From positions 308,381-372,380 of the forward strand of contig DAVZXP010000001.1 of the NCBI GenBank assembly GCA_052298855.1: a stretch of 64,000 nucleotides of DNA. Reading direction: 5' to 3'. The position numbers and the translations under genes were made by a program. Shown here in pieces: positions 34,468 through 43,851 of the stretch. The DNA comes from Fimenecus sp052298855. Lineage in GTDB: Bacteria > Bacillota > Clostridia > Oscillospirales > Acutalibacteraceae. Positions within the stretch are counted from its first letter, which is position 1, and each line of letters opens with the position of its first letter. The notes beneath the pieces are model-generated. The model was not told where the DNA came from and did not search any database. It worked only from the letters and a program-made list of their open reading frames with translations.

Positions 34468-36141
34468 TTGACTGAATTTGAAAAACTTGCGGAGCTTCTT
34501 TTTCCGCACATAGATAAAACTCCCGAATATTATGAGGAAAAATATCCGCAGAGAAATCTTAAAGAGGGCGCAAGGGTTACAAGATTTGCACCGAGCCCCA
34601 CAGGTTATTTGCACATAGGCGGATTGTTCGGCGCACTTACCGATATTCTTACGGCACAGGCGACGGGCGGCGTTTCAATGCTCAGAATTGAGGACACCGA
34701 CAAAAAGCGTGAGGTCGGCGACGGCGTTGACGCTATACTTGACGGCTTTTCGTCATTCGGGCTTGAATTTGATGAAGGCGTTACGGGAAAAGATACCGAA
34801 AAGGGAGAGTACGGTCCGTATACACAGTCAAAGAGAGTTGAAATTTATCAAACTGTTGCAAAGCAGCTTGTAAAAGAGGGCAAAGCATATCCTTGCTTCT
34901 GCACGGCGGAGGAACTCAATGACCTTCGTGACAGGCAGGAAAAGGAGGGTGCGGCTTTTGCCGGATATTACGGAAAATGGGCAAAGTGCCGTGAGCTTAC
35001 ATACGAGCAGATTGAGGAAAAAATCAAAAACGGCGAAAAATATGTTTTGCGTTTCCGTTCCGACGGGGATGAAAACAGACGGGTTTACTTTGACGATATT
35101 GTCAGAGGAAAAATCGAGATGCCCGAAAACGTTATCGACGAGGTGCTCTTAAAGAGCGACGGTATTCCGACCTATCATTTTGCACACGTTTGCGACGACC
35201 ATTTTATGAGAACGACGCACGTTATCAGAGGCGAGGAATGGATTTCCTCAACTCCGAAGCACATAGCACTTTTCAAGGCTTGCGGCTTTAAGCTTCCTAA
35301 GTATGCGCATACACCGCAGGTAATGAAAATTGACGAGGTTGACGGCACAAAGCGTAAGTTTTCAAAGCGTAAGGACCCCGAAGCGGCTGTCAGCTACTTT
35401 ATTGAGCAGGGCTATCCGAGCGAGGGACTTATAGATTACCTTTTGGGACTTCTCAACTCGAATTTCGAGGATTGGAGAAGGGCAAACCCGACTGAAAATG
35501 CTCTTAATTTCCCGTTCAATCTTAAAAAAATGAGCCCGAGCGGTTGCCTTTTTGACTTGGTAAAATTGGCTGATGTCAGCAAGAATGCCATTTCAAAAAT
35601 GAAAGCTCAAACCGTTTTCGATTATACGTTTAATTGGGCAAAGACTTATGACGAAACACTTTACAGACTCTTTGACGCAGATAAGCAAAAGGCTGTTGCG
35701 ATACTCAATATCGACCGTGAAAACACAAAGCCGAGAAAAGATATTGCAAAGTGGTCTGAGGTTTTGGACTATGTAAGTTATCTTTATAACGAAACCTATA
35801 AAAAGAATTACACTCTCCCCGAAAATATTGCTCCCGAAGATGCGGCGGCAATAGCTTCGGAATATAAAAAGATATTTGACGTTTCGGACGATAAGCAGGT
35901 ATGGTTTGATAAGATAAAAGCGATGGGCGAGCCGCTTGGCTTTACTCCGAACGTTAAGGAATACAAGCAAAATCCCGACAGCTATAAAGGTCATGTCGGC
36001 GATGTTTCAACTGTAATAAGAATTGCCCTTACGGGCAGAACAAATACACCCGACCTTCATTCTATAATTGCTGTTTTAGGTGCGGATGAGGTCACAGCAA
36101 GACTTGAAAAAGCCGAAAAGATGTTTAAGGAGGAAAAATAA
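34468..36141 (+). CDS. gltX: Glutamyl-tRNA synthetase
   Basis: 557 residues from TTG 34468, the start that fits GGGGTG 6 bp upstream; the ATG at 34453 has no site. Class I motifs are FAPSPTGYLHIGG and KRKFSKRKD (KMSKS variant). The anticodon-binding region is C-terminal. The length exceeds the roughly 480 residues of E. coli GluRS but fits the longer clostridial form. The stop overlaps the glnS start by one base (TAATG), so both synthetases are translationally coupled. Confidence 0.93.
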   Translation: MTEFEKLAELLFPHIDKTPEYYEEKYPQRNLKEGARVTRFAPSPTGYLHIGGLFGALTDILTAQATGGVSMLRIEDTDKKREVGDGVDAILDGFSSFGLEFDEGVTGKDTEKGEYGPYTQSKRVEIYQTVAKQLVKEGKAYPCFCTAEELNDLRDRQEKEGAAFAGYYGKWAKCRELTYEQIEEKIKNGEKYVLRFRSDGDENRRVYFDDIVRGKIEMPENVIDEVLLKSDGIPTYHFAHVCDDHFMRTTHVIRGEEWISSTPKHIALFKACGFKLPKYAHTPQVMKIDEVDGTKRKFSKRKDPEAAVSYFIEQGYPSEGLIDYLLGLLNSNFEDWRRANPTENALNFPFNLKKMSPSGCLFDLVKLADVSKNAISKMKAQTVFDYTFNWAKTYDETLYRLFDADKQKAVAILNIDRENTKPRKDIAKWSEVLDYVSYLYNETYKKNYTLPENIAPEDAAAIASEYKKIFDVSDDKQVWFDKIKAMGEPLGFTPNVKEYKQNPDSYKGHVGDVSTVIRIALTGRTNTPDLHSIIAVLGADEVTARLEKAEKMFKEEK

Positions 36142-37796
36142 TGGAAGAAATCAAAGCTTCAAACTTTATACACGATTTCATTGACGAAGATCTTAAAGAA
36201 GGCGTGTATGACCATGTCCAAACCCGTTTTCCGCCTGAGCCTAACGGCTATTTGCATATAGGTCACGCAAAGGCTATTTGCATAAACTTCGGCACAAGTG
36301 AAAAGTACAACGGCGTGTGCAATCTCCGCCTTGATGACACTAACCCGTCAAAAGAGGATATGGAATATGTTGACGCTATAAAAGAAGATATTGAATGGCT
36401 CGGCTTCAAATGGAATAAGTGCCTTTTCGCTTCAAGCTATTTTGATTTCATTTATGAGTGTGCGATAAAACTCATAAATAAGGGTCTTGCCTATGTTGAC
36501 GATTTGAGTGCAGACGAAATCAGAGAATACAGAGGAACACTTACCGAAGCGGGTAAGAACAGCCCTTACAGAGACAGAAGCATTGAGGAAAACCTTGATT
36601 TGTTCAAGAGAATGACCGACGGCGAGTTCGAAAACGGCGAAAGAGTTTTGAGAGCTAAAATTGATATGGCTTCTCCGAATATAAATATGAGAGACCCTGT
36701 TATTTACAGAATAGCGCACATTTCTCATCATCAGACCGGCGACAAGTGGTGCGTTTATCCGATGTACGATTTCGCTCATCCGCTTTCGGACGCAAGAGAG
36801 GGTGTTACACATTCTCTTTGCTCACTTGAATTTGAAAATCACAGACCGCTTTATGATTGGTTCCTTAAAGCGTGCGAAATAGAGCAGCCTCCGAGGCAGA
36901 TTGAGTTTGCAAGACTTAATCTTAACTACTGCCTCACAAGCAAGAGAAAATGTCTTGCACTTGTAAACGAAGGAATCGTTGACGGCTGGGACGATCCGAG
37001 AATGGTTACGCTCAGCGGTATGAGAAGACGTGGCTATCCGGCTGTTGCCATCCGTGATTTCTGCGATAAAATAGGCGTTTCAAAGGCTTATTCCGTTGTC
37101 GATATGGGACTTTTGGAGGCTTGCGTTCGTGATGCGTTGAACTCAACCGCACCGAGAGCAATGGCGGTCCTTGACCCGATTGAGCTTATCGTTGAAAACT
37201 ATCCTGACGGACAGACCGAGGATATTGAAATTCCCGTTCATCCTGACCATCCCGAAATGGGCACGAGAACAGTTAAGTTCTCAAAGCACCTTTTCATTGA
37301 GAGAGACGACTTTATGGCAGAGCCTGTTAAAAAGTATTTCCGTCTTTATCCCGATAATGAGGTTAGACTCAAGAGTGCATATTTTGTAAAGTGCACACGC
37401 TTTGAGACTGACGAGCAGGGTAATCCGACAAAAATTTATTGCACATATGACCCCGAGTCAAAGGGCGGAGAGTCACCCGACGGCAGAAAGGTCAAGGGTA
37501 CAATACATTGGGTGAGCCGTGATGATTGCTTCAGGGCAACCGTTAATATGTATGACCGACTTTTCAATGTTCCGAATCCGTCTGACGAGACAAACGGCGA
37601 TTTCAAGCAGAATCTTAACCCCGAATCACTTGTTGTTCTTAAAGATTGTGTTATTGAGGGAAGCCTTGAAAACGCAAAAGCAGGCGATGTATTCCAGTTT
37701 ATGCGCAAGGGCTATTTCTGTGTAGATAAGAATTCCGAAAAGGATAATAAGATATTCAACTTGACCGTTGCCCTCAATTCTTCATGGGGCAAATAA
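36141..37796 (+). CDS. glnS: Glutaminyl-tRNA synthetase
   Basis: Charges tRNA-Gln directly with glutamine. 551 residues, like E. coli GlnRS: FPPEPNGYLHIGHAKAI (HIGH), NLRLDDTNPSKEDMEYV, and TSKRK in the KMSKS position. The C-terminal beta-barrel anticodon domains include IHWVSRDD and NPESLVVLKDCVIEGSL. Most Firmicutes lack this enzyme and make Gln-tRNA through the GatCAB amidotransferase; clostridial copies are usually attributed to transfer. Confidence 0.95.
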   Translation: MEEIKASNFIHDFIDEDLKEGVYDHVQTRFPPEPNGYLHIGHAKAICINFGTSEKYNGVCNLRLDDTNPSKEDMEYVDAIKEDIEWLGFKWNKCLFASSYFDFIYECAIKLINKGLAYVDDLSADEIREYRGTLTEAGKNSPYRDRSIEENLDLFKRMTDGEFENGERVLRAKIDMASPNINMRDPVIYRIAHISHHQTGDKWCVYPMYDFAHPLSDAREGVTHSLCSLEFENHRPLYDWFLKACEIEQPPRQIEFARLNLNYCLTSKRKCLALVNEGIVDGWDDPRMVTLSGMRRRGYPAVAIRDFCDKIGVSKAYSVVDMGLLEACVRDALNSTAPRAMAVLDPIELIVENYPDGQTEDIEIPVHPDHPEMGTRTVKFSKHLFIERDDFMAEPVKKYFRLYPDNEVRLKSAYFVKCTRFETDEQGNPTKIYCTYDPESKGGESPDGRKVKGTIHWVSRDDCFRATVNMYDRLFNVPNPSDETNGDFKQNLNPESLVVLKDCVIEGSLENAKAGDVFQFMRKGYFCVDKNSEKDNKIFNLTVALNSSWGK

Positions 37797-37810
37797 AGGA
37801 GAAATGTATT

Positions 37811-38491
37811 ATGAGCGCAAAAAAAGCAAAAGAAAAAGTAAAAGTTACAGGCTATGATATCGGATGCAGAGTGGCAATGGCAGGTGCAGGAATAGCGGTG
37901 CCGATAGTTGCATATTTTGCAAACCTTATTTATGTTGTTTATGAGTCTTCTGCGTTTAAAATTTTGTCACAGCTTCTCGGAGACAATCAGGATGACGGCT
38001 CTACATGTGACTATTTAAGCATAAACAGGTTCATAAATGAATTTTTGCCTCTTATAAACAAAACTGAAGAAAACAAAACGAGTGTAACCGCACTTTTGGA
38101 AAATCTTTCGGTGATTAAGGTACCGTTTATAGTAACGACTGTTTTCTTTGCTTTGGCAATTTTGATTGCGATTGCAGTAGTTATATCGGCTATAGTTTCA
38201 AATAATACGAAAATTCATTTTGGAATTTCTGTCGGCGGACTTGTTTCTACGATTGCGATGTATATTTCATTCCACTATGTTTCGACTCCGATTTTAAATG
38301 GAACAATAAGTCTTGGAGATTTCTTTGAATCTGCACTTATGAAGACGATTTTACCGCTTGTCGCAAAAATATCGGTTCTTAATTTAAGCTCTGCATGGAT
38401 GATAATGCTTATAATATTTATAGGATTGGTTGTGCTTTCGGGCGCAAACCTGATTATCAATGCAGGCGAAAAGTCAAAGACAAATAAATAA
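37811..38491 (+). CDS. Membrane protein of unknown function
   Basis: 226 residues from ATG 37811 (AAAGGAGAAATGT before it), 14 bp after glnS. There is a basic N-terminus (SAKKAKEKVKV) and four hydrophobic segments near residues 20-45, 105-135, 145-165 and 195-218. A 60-residue hydrophilic loop between the first two holds the only other cysteine-containing stretch (STCDYLS). No family is recognised. It shares the glnS transcript and ends at a terminator. Confidence 0.6.
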   Translation: MSAKKAKEKVKVTGYDIGCRVAMAGAGIAVPIVAYFANLIYVVYESSAFKILSQLLGDNQDDGSTCDYLSINRFINEFLPLINKTEENKTSVTALLENLSVIKVPFIVTTVFFALAILIAIAVVISAIVSNNTKIHFGISVGGLVSTIAMYISFHYVSTPILNGTISLGDFFESALMKTILPLVAKISVLNLSSAWMIMLIIFIGLVVLSGANLIINAGEKSKTNK

Positions 38492-38513
38492 TTGACAAGT
38501 TTTCATTAAAAAG

Positions 38514-38538
38514 CACCGACAAATTTGTTGGTGTTTTT
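38514..38538 (+). terminator. Terminator after the 226-residue membrane protein
   Basis: CACCGACAAA (38514-38523) and TTTGTTGGTG (38524-38533), then TTTTTT. Confidence 0.8.
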
Positions 38539-38564
38539 TGTTACTTATTACAACGGTATTCCGC

Positions 38565-38593
38565 TTGACATTTTGAATAATTAAAGGTATATT
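38565..38593 (+). promoter_or_regulatory. Promoter of the paralogous pair
   Basis: TTGACA (38565-38570), a 17-bp spacer and TATATT (38588-38593), 19 bp before the first start codon. Confidence 0.75.
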
Positions 38594-38611
38594 GAAATAG
38601 GAGGGCTTGAT

Positions 38612-39136
38612 ATGGAAGAAAATAATAAAAAACTCTCTGAAAATACAACAAACGGCGAAAATCACAGCGAAAAACAATCTCTCGGGGATATGTTTTATAG
38701 CAATAACCTTGATACATTCGGGGAAAACGATAAAATAAACCGTGAATACCTAAAAGAACTTTACGGCGAAGATATGGATTTTTTTAATAAAGAAATACGA
38801 ATGACTCGCTCACAATATATAGCACGGTATAATCAAATACAAGACATTTACAAGAAAGAACTTTCGGGAACGGTAAAAAGCTTTATATTTTTAGTTTTGG
38901 TTTTTCTTTTGGCGTTGCTACTTGCAAATGCATTTCGGTTAGTCGGAGATGAAGGTGCATTTTTAATAATGTACAGGTGGACTCTGATAATTGCAATACC
39001 GCCGTTTTTATTTTTCGTGGTTACATTGTTAAAAAGACTGAAGGACGCACAAAAGAGTATGGATTATGCTTTGAAAATGCTCGAAAAACGCAAAAGCGAT
39101 TGTATGGCAGAGGGAATGTATGATGCTGAGTTATAA
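38612..39136 (+). CDS. Small membrane protein, paralogue 1 of a tandem pair
   Basis: 174 residues of unknown function. A polar N-terminal part (Asn/Glu-rich) is followed by the block NREYLKELYGEDMDFFNKEI and then RMTRSQYIARY. Two membrane segments follow (about 88-108 and 115-137), then a helical tail ending CMAEGMYDAEL. The same blocks occur in the next gene. The hydrophilic N- and C-ends probably both face the cytoplasm. It has its own promoter. Confidence 0.65.
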   Translation: MEENNKKLSENTTNGENHSEKQSLGDMFYSNNLDTFGENDKINREYLKELYGEDMDFFNKEIRMTRSQYIARYNQIQDIYKKELSGTVKSFIFLVLVFLLALLLANAFRLVGDEGAFLIMYRWTLIIAIPPFLFFVVTLLKRLKDAQKSMDYALKMLEKRKSDCMAEGMYDAEL

Positions 39137-39148
39137 AAGGAGCAGGAT

Positions 39149-39706
39149 ATGAATAGGGAAGAGAATAAACAGGATAATAAAAATGCCGTAAAGTCGGATA
39201 TGTTTGAGAACAATCCGGACACATTTATCGAAGGTGAGCAAATGAACCGTGATTATCTTGTTCATCTTTATAATGAGGATATGAGTTTTCTTAACAAAGA
39301 AATTAGAATGACTCGTTCGGGATATATAAAAATGTATTCGGATATGGAGCTTTCTTATCAAAACAGGAAAAAGGAAACGACAAAGCAGTTGATACCGATA
39401 GTTATACTGTATGTTATAGCTATTGCGCTTGCGATTTTTTTACGAGCGGTATCAAAAGAGTTTTTTGCGCTTGAGGATTTGTGGGAGTTTGGCAACCCGA
39501 GGAAGATCGCAGCTTATATAGGCGGAATATTTTTGGGCTTTTCAAGAGTGATATTTCTCTCAACAAGCACGATACTGATAACCTGTGCTGTAAAAATAAG
39601 AAAAACCTTAAAACGATTTGATAAATACAGAGAAAACGCATTAACCAAGCTTGAGGAAAACAAAGCGGAATGTATGTCGGCAGGGCAGTATGATGCGGGA
39701 AAATGA
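39149..39706 (+). CDS. Small membrane protein, paralogue 2 of a tandem pair
   Basis: 185 residues, 12 bp after paralogue 1. It repeats the layout: NPDTFIEGEQMNRDYLVHLY, then EDMSFLNKEIRMTRSGYI, two membrane segments (about 82-102 and 128-150), and a tail with KAECMSAGQYDAGK. The soluble blocks are better conserved than the membrane segments, so those blocks probably carry the function. No known family is recognised. Confidence 0.65.
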   Translation: MNREENKQDNKNAVKSDMFENNPDTFIEGEQMNRDYLVHLYNEDMSFLNKEIRMTRSGYIKMYSDMELSYQNRKKETTKQLIPIVILYVIAIALAIFLRAVSKEFFALEDLWEFGNPRKIAAYIGGIFLGFSRVIFLSTSTILITCAVKIRKTLKRFDKYRENALTKLEENKAECMSAGQYDAGK

Positions 39707-39723
39707 AAAGTTGTTATAATAAA

Positions 39724-39753
39724 AGAGTCTATCCGTAAGGATAGACTCTTTTT
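39724..39753. terminator. Bidirectional terminator
   Basis: Perfect 11-bp arms AGAGTCTATCC (39724-39734) and GGATAGACTCT (39739-39749), loop GTAA, with AAAA before and TTTTT after. It ends the paralogue pair and the converging minus-strand operon. Confidence 0.92.
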
Positions 39754-39764
39754 GTAAGTATAAG

Positions 39765-40574
39765 TTATTTAGCAAGGTCACCGACAGCGAGCATAAAGCC
39801 GCCGAACTGGCCGCCGAACTCGGGAGCACCGTCCATGATGATATGTCCCTGCTTAACTGCCGTGAGCATATCGTCAATTCCGAGAAGTGTGCCGAGAGCT
39901 GCATCAAGCGAGTCAAAGCGAAGTGTGAAGAACGGCATTGCTCGTTTATATTCGCCTCTGCCTGCTCTTGACTTGCCGGCTTTAATTCTGATGAATGCCG
40001 AAACCTCGGGATGACCGTCAACTGCGAGTGCATAAACACGGTCGGGAGATTTGAGTGCCCAGTCATGAATTTCGTCGTGTCCCATCTTATTAAGCTGGCT
40101 GATACCGCTTGAAAGAAGATAGAACATACATTTGACCATAAGCTGTTTGTCCTCTTCCTTTTCGGGAGGTGTTGTTGCCGAAAGCACGCCGGACATTTTA
40201 AGAAGTGTCATCAAGAACGCTTTAAAAGCTCCGAAATGCTTTGCGATACCTCTCATTTTCGGGAGAGTAGCGGGCGAAATCTTGCCCTTAAAAAATGCGT
40301 TCATTGCTTCAACAGACTTGAACTCAAGCTCAACATGAGGCTTGGGATCAACTTTATTAAGATGGATAAGCCAATCCTCAGATCCGTTTACAACATAATG
40401 CATTCCGATTTTTCCGCCTTCAGCTTCCGGATCAAGTGCGCTGACTTGAATAACAGCGTGCACTTTTTCGAACTGCTTTTTGAGCGACGGAACATCTTGC
40501 GCAATTACCTTAACAAGAGGCAATGCGGCATTGAAAAATATTTTATTGGCATAAAGCTCTTCTTTTGTATGCAT
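39765..40574 (-). CDS. Two-domain SCP2-like protein B
   Basis: 269 residues, soluble, no signal peptide. Two halves each end in an SCP2-like pattern (strand-helix-strand with a bulky-residue-xxG core): VELEFKSVEAMNAFFKGKISP and FFTLRFDSLDAALGTLLGI, the latter followed by HIIMDGAPEFGG. SCP2-fold proteins bind acyl chains and other lipids in a hydrophobic tunnel. The assignment is by pattern, not by search. It is the last gene of the transketolase operon, 47 bp after the C-subunit gene, with a weak ribosome site. It is related in layout to the protein at 43852-44613. Confidence 0.6.
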   Translation of the reverse strand: MHTKEELYANKIFFNAALPLVKVIAQDVPSLKKQFEKVHAVIQVSALDPEAEGGKIGMHYVVNGSEDWLIHLNKVDPKPHVELEFKSVEAMNAFFKGKISPATLPKMRGIAKHFGAFKAFLMTLLKMSGVLSATTPPEKEEDKQLMVKCMFYLLSSGISQLNKMGHDEIHDWALKSPDRVYALAVDGHPEVSAFIRIKAGKSRAGRGEYKRAMPFFTLRFDSLDAALGTLLGIDDMLTAVKQGHIIMDGAPEFGGQFGGFMLAVGDLAK

Positions 40575-40620
40575 TTAATCAACTCACTTTCCGATATATA
40601 ATCAATCTCAAATGTATTTC

Positions 40621-41631
40621 TTATACATCGTCGTCCCAGTTGTCGTCCTCTTCGAAGTCAGCCTTCATAACTTCACGAACAGCAGCGATAATGCCGTTTG
40701 CGTCAATGCCGACAGCGGACATAATGTCCTCGTGGAGACCGATGGGAGCGAATTTATCCTGATGACCGAGTCTCTTGAACGCACAGCCCTTACCTGCTTC
40801 AGCCATAACCTCAGCAACAGCCGAGCCGAGGCCGCCGATAACCGAGTGGTCCTCAACAGTGATAATTCTTCTTGTGTCCATAACAGCCTTGAGAATAGCG
40901 TCTCTGTCGATAGGCTTAATTGTGTGCATATTGAGTACACGAACCTTCAAGCCCTCGGCGTTCTCAAGGAATTCAGCAGCCTGTTTAGCCTGGAATACAC
41001 AAGAGCCGCAAGCGATAACGGTAATATCGGTACCGGGGTGAATTTCAACTGCCTTACCAACCTCAAAGCCGTAGTCCATATTATCATAGAGAACACGGTC
41101 AAAGCCACGGTTGATACGAATGTAATAGGGACCGTAGTTATCATAAGCAGCGTTTACAGCATTAGCTGTTTCAAGTCCGTCTGCGGGAACGATAACCGTA
41201 AGGTTTGGCATTGCTCTTGTGATAGCAAGGTCAACGATAGCATGGTGAGTAGAACCTGCCTGACCGAATGATGTGCCTGCGTGAGTAGCAATGATTTTTG
41301 CGTTAACGTTCTGATAGCAAATATCTGTATGAAGCTGGTCACAAGCACGCATTGAGGTAAATACTGAGAAGCCGGAAATGAAAGGAATCATACCTGCTCT
41401 TGCCATACCTGCGCCTACGCCGAACATATCCTGCTCCGCAATACCTACGTTGATAACTCTTTCAGGGCAAGTTTTGAGAACGTCGCCCAATTTTGTAGAT
41501 TTTGCAAGGTCAGCTGTGATAGCGCAAACCCTGGGGTCTTTCTGCATTATATCAGAAATCGCTTTACCGTAAATTTCAGCGGTAGCAACCTCTGTCTGGT
41601 CGATTGCATTATATACAAATCCGCCTGCCAT
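40621..41631 (-). CDS. Transketolase, C-terminal subunit
   Basis: 336 residues that correspond to the pyrimidine-binding and C-terminal domains of transketolase. Key parts are the glutamate in NVGIAEQDMFGVGAGMA, GFSVFTSMRACDQ, and THAGTSFGQAGSTHHAIVD with the phosphate/substrate-binding residues. The C-domain starts near residue 195 (TDITVIACGSCV). It starts 2 bp after the N-subunit gene, so both halves are made together. It has a short acidic tail (DFEEDDNWDDDV). Confidence 0.92.
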   Translation of the reverse strand: MAGGFVYNAIDQTEVATAEIYGKAISDIMQKDPRVCAITADLAKSTKLGDVLKTCPERVINVGIAEQDMFGVGAGMARAGMIPFISGFSVFTSMRACDQLHTDICYQNVNAKIIATHAGTSFGQAGSTHHAIVDLAITRAMPNLTVIVPADGLETANAVNAAYDNYGPYYIRINRGFDRVLYDNMDYGFEVGKAVEIHPGTDITVIACGSCVFQAKQAAEFLENAEGLKVRVLNMHTIKPIDRDAILKAVMDTRRIITVEDHSVIGGLGSAVAEVMAEAGKGCAFKRLGHQDKFAPIGLHEDIMSAVGIDANGIIAAVREVMKADFEEDDNWDDDV

Positions 41632-41633
41632 AA

Positions 41634-42515
41634 TTATTTACCCTCCTTTTCAGCTCTTGCCACTCTCTGCTTGTAATCCTCTTCGAGCTCCTTGCTGTAC
41701 TTAGCAAAGGTGTCGTCGTCGATTGCCATATAGTGACAATGATAGTCGCCTGCGATAGACTTGATTCCTGCGCCCTTCTGAGTGTCCATAAGGATACAGG
41801 TGGGAGCACATTTTTCCTTGCTTCTTGCGATAGCTTCGTCGATAGCGTCGCAAAGCTCGCCGATGTTGTTGCCGTCAACACAAATTGTGTTAAAGCCGAA
41901 AGCAATCATCTTGTCTGCAAGCGGTTCAAGCTTCATAACTTCCTCTGTCGGACCGTCGATCATACAATGGTTACGGTCGATGAATACGATGCAGTTTGAA
42001 AGCTGATAGTGGTTTATAGTCATAAAACCTTCCCAGTTCGAGCCTTCGCCAAGCTCGCCGTCGCCTGTTGCAACGTAAGTGAGATAGTCCTTATTCATAA
42101 GTCTTGCCGCAAGAGCTGTACCTGCCGCAATGGAAACACCGTGACCGAGTGAACCTGTTGAAGCGTCAACGCCGTCAACCTTGTTTGAGTCAAGGTGAAT
42201 ACCCATCTTTGAACCCGAGAGGTTAAATGTTTTAAGCTGTTCGGGATCGTTGAAGCCCTTTTCGCAAAGAACGGGAGCGTAAGCAATGCCTGCGTGTCCC
42301 TTACTGAGGATAAAGCGGTCTCTGTCCTCCCAATGAGGGTCCTCAACCTTAATGTTGAGATACTTGTGATAAAGAACGGTAAGTAAATCCATTACACTCA
42401 AGCCGCCGCCGATATGTCCGCTTCCTGCCCACATTGTTGTCTGCAAGCAAAGTTTACGAAGCTCATAAGCCTTATCTTCGAGTGCTAACCATTCCTTTTT
42501 GGATAAATTAGCCAT
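41634..42515 (-). CDS. Transketolase, N-terminal subunit
   Basis: 293 residues that correspond to the thiamine-diphosphate-binding domain. AGSGHIGGGLSVMDLL and ILSKGHAGIAYAPVL hold the active-site histidines. VATGDGELGEGSNWEGFM, with the downstream FIDRNHCM, is the GDG...N magnesium/ThDP motif. Split transketolases are common in anaerobes and also serve special pathways; the neighbours here (aminotransferase, SCP2-like proteins) point to a special role. A second, housekeeping transketolase could lie elsewhere. Confidence 0.93.
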   Translation of the reverse strand: MANLSKKEWLALEDKAYELRKLCLQTTMWAGSGHIGGGLSVMDLLTVLYHKYLNIKVEDPHWEDRDRFILSKGHAGIAYAPVLCEKGFNDPEQLKTFNLSGSKMGIHLDSNKVDGVDASTGSLGHGVSIAAGTALAARLMNKDYLTYVATGDGELGEGSNWEGFMTINHYQLSNCIVFIDRNHCMIDGPTEEVMKLEPLADKMIAFGFNTICVDGNNIGELCDAIDEAIARSKEKCAPTCILMDTQKGAGIKSIAGDYHCHYMAIDDDTFAKYSKELEEDYKQRVARAEKEGK

Positions 42516-42572
42516 AGAATTGCCTCCTTTTTATATTACGGGCGGATACGCACCGCCCGTCTGAATCCTAAA

Positions 42573-43838
42573 TTAGAAAAGTTCGGGGTGGTTCTTACGA
42601 ACAACATTGAATGCGTCTTCCGCAATATCGATAGAAACCTTGATGTCGTCCTCTGTAAGAGAAGCGTTGATGAAATGGTTGTGGTGCGAAGCGAGGAAAA
42701 GACCTCTCGATACACATTCAGCAATCCACTCCTGATGAAGCATAAGGCTGTCATCGTTTGCTATTCTCAAATAGAACAATGCAGGCTCACCCGTTACCTT
42801 GAGGTCGAAGCCGTTGTTAGCAGCCGCAGCCTTTAAGCCGTCTGTAAGCTCTGTTCCGAGCTTGCGGAAGAGGGTGGGGGTGTCGAGCTTTTTCATCTTA
42901 TTGATACATGCGATTGAAGCCGCAAACGGAACTGCACTCATCCAATAAGAACCTGTGTAGGTCATACCCGAAACAGTAGCCTTCATATGCTCGCCGCCGC
43001 AAAGAGCCGACATATTGTAGCCGTTTGCAAGAGCTTTACAGAAGCATATAAGGTCTGCCTTAATGCCGTAGTAGTGGTCGCTTCCCGCAAGGTCAAGACG
43101 GAAGCCCGTACGAACGTCGTCGAAGATAAGAACTACGCCGTGATCGTCGCACCATTTACGAACCGAAGTCCAATACTCCTTGTTTGCAACCTCGTTATCT
43201 TTAAAGTTACCGTGGTCATAAGGCTGAGCAATAATGCCGGCAACGTCGCCGTCGTATCTGTCCCAAACCTCATCAAGAGCGTTTATGTCAAACCACGGAA
43301 CAACTACGTTGTTTGCAACCTCTTCGGGAAGAATACCGGGATAGTCGATTTTCTGTGCCCACTGGAAGTCACCGTGATAATAGCCTTTGAGGAAAATCAT
43401 CTTTTTCTTATGTGTATGTGCTCTTGCACTCATAACAGCAAGCGTTGTTGTGTCCGAGCCGTTTTTGCAGAAGAATGCCCAGTCAGCCGAAGCTACCGTG
43501 TCAACAAGGTTCTCCGCACATTCAACCATAACCTTACCGGGAGAGGTTGTGCAGTTACCTTTTTTGAGCTGTTTCATAGCGGCAGCGTCAACATCGGGGT
43601 CATTGTAACCCAAAACGTTGGGACCGTAAGCGCACATATAGTCAATGTACTTGTTGCCGTCAACGTCCCAGAAATATGAGCCTTGAGCCTTTTCCGAGAA
43701 GAAGGGCCACTTGTTTATCGGAATCCAAAGACCCTCAGAGGGTCCGAGGTGTCCGTATATACCTGCCGGAATTACCTTGAGCGCTCTGTCAAAGTACTCA
43801 CGGCCTTTGTCATGTTTGTATTCAGGAAATTTACTCAT
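42573..43838 (-). CDS. Class III PLP aminotransferase (glutamate-1-semialdehyde-aminomutase-like)
   Basis: 421 residues with the fold-type I class III pattern: DVDGNKYIDYMCAYGPNVLGY, CKNGSDTTTLAVMSAR, YYHGDFQWA, and IFDDVRTGFRLDLAG (PLP-ring Asp). The Schiff-base Lys268 is in CFCKALANGYNMSA. It differs from true GSA aminomutase in the substrate-side stretches and is not near haem genes. It could be a transaminase, an aminomutase or an epimerase; the position next to transketolase suggests a sugar- or ketol-derived carbonyl as substrate. Confidence 0.88.
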   Translation of the reverse strand: MSKFPEYKHDKGREYFDRALKVIPAGIYGHLGPSEGLWIPINKWPFFSEKAQGSYFWDVDGNKYIDYMCAYGPNVLGYNDPDVDAAAMKQLKKGNCTTSPGKVMVECAENLVDTVASADWAFFCKNGSDTTTLAVMSARAHTHKKKMIFLKGYYHGDFQWAQKIDYPGILPEEVANNVVVPWFDINALDEVWDRYDGDVAGIIAQPYDHGNFKDNEVANKEYWTSVRKWCDDHGVVLIFDDVRTGFRLDLAGSDHYYGIKADLICFCKALANGYNMSALCGGEHMKATVSGMTYTGSYWMSAVPFAASIACINKMKKLDTPTLFRKLGTELTDGLKAAAANNGFDLKVTGEPALFYLRIANDDSLMLHQEWIAECVSRGLFLASHHNHFINASLTEDDIKVSIDIAEDAFNVVRKNHPELF

Positions 43839-43851
43839 CTGTTTTTCCTCC

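Noticed and set aside
40621..42515. Frameshifted single transketolase gene
   Set aside because: Both halves have their own start codons and ribosome sites with a 2-bp gap, and split transketolases are an established form.
42573..43838. Haem-pathway glutamate-1-semialdehyde aminomutase (hemL)
   Set aside because: The PLP site fits class III, but no haem genes are nearby and the active-site surroundings differ from hemL; the transketolase context points elsewhere.
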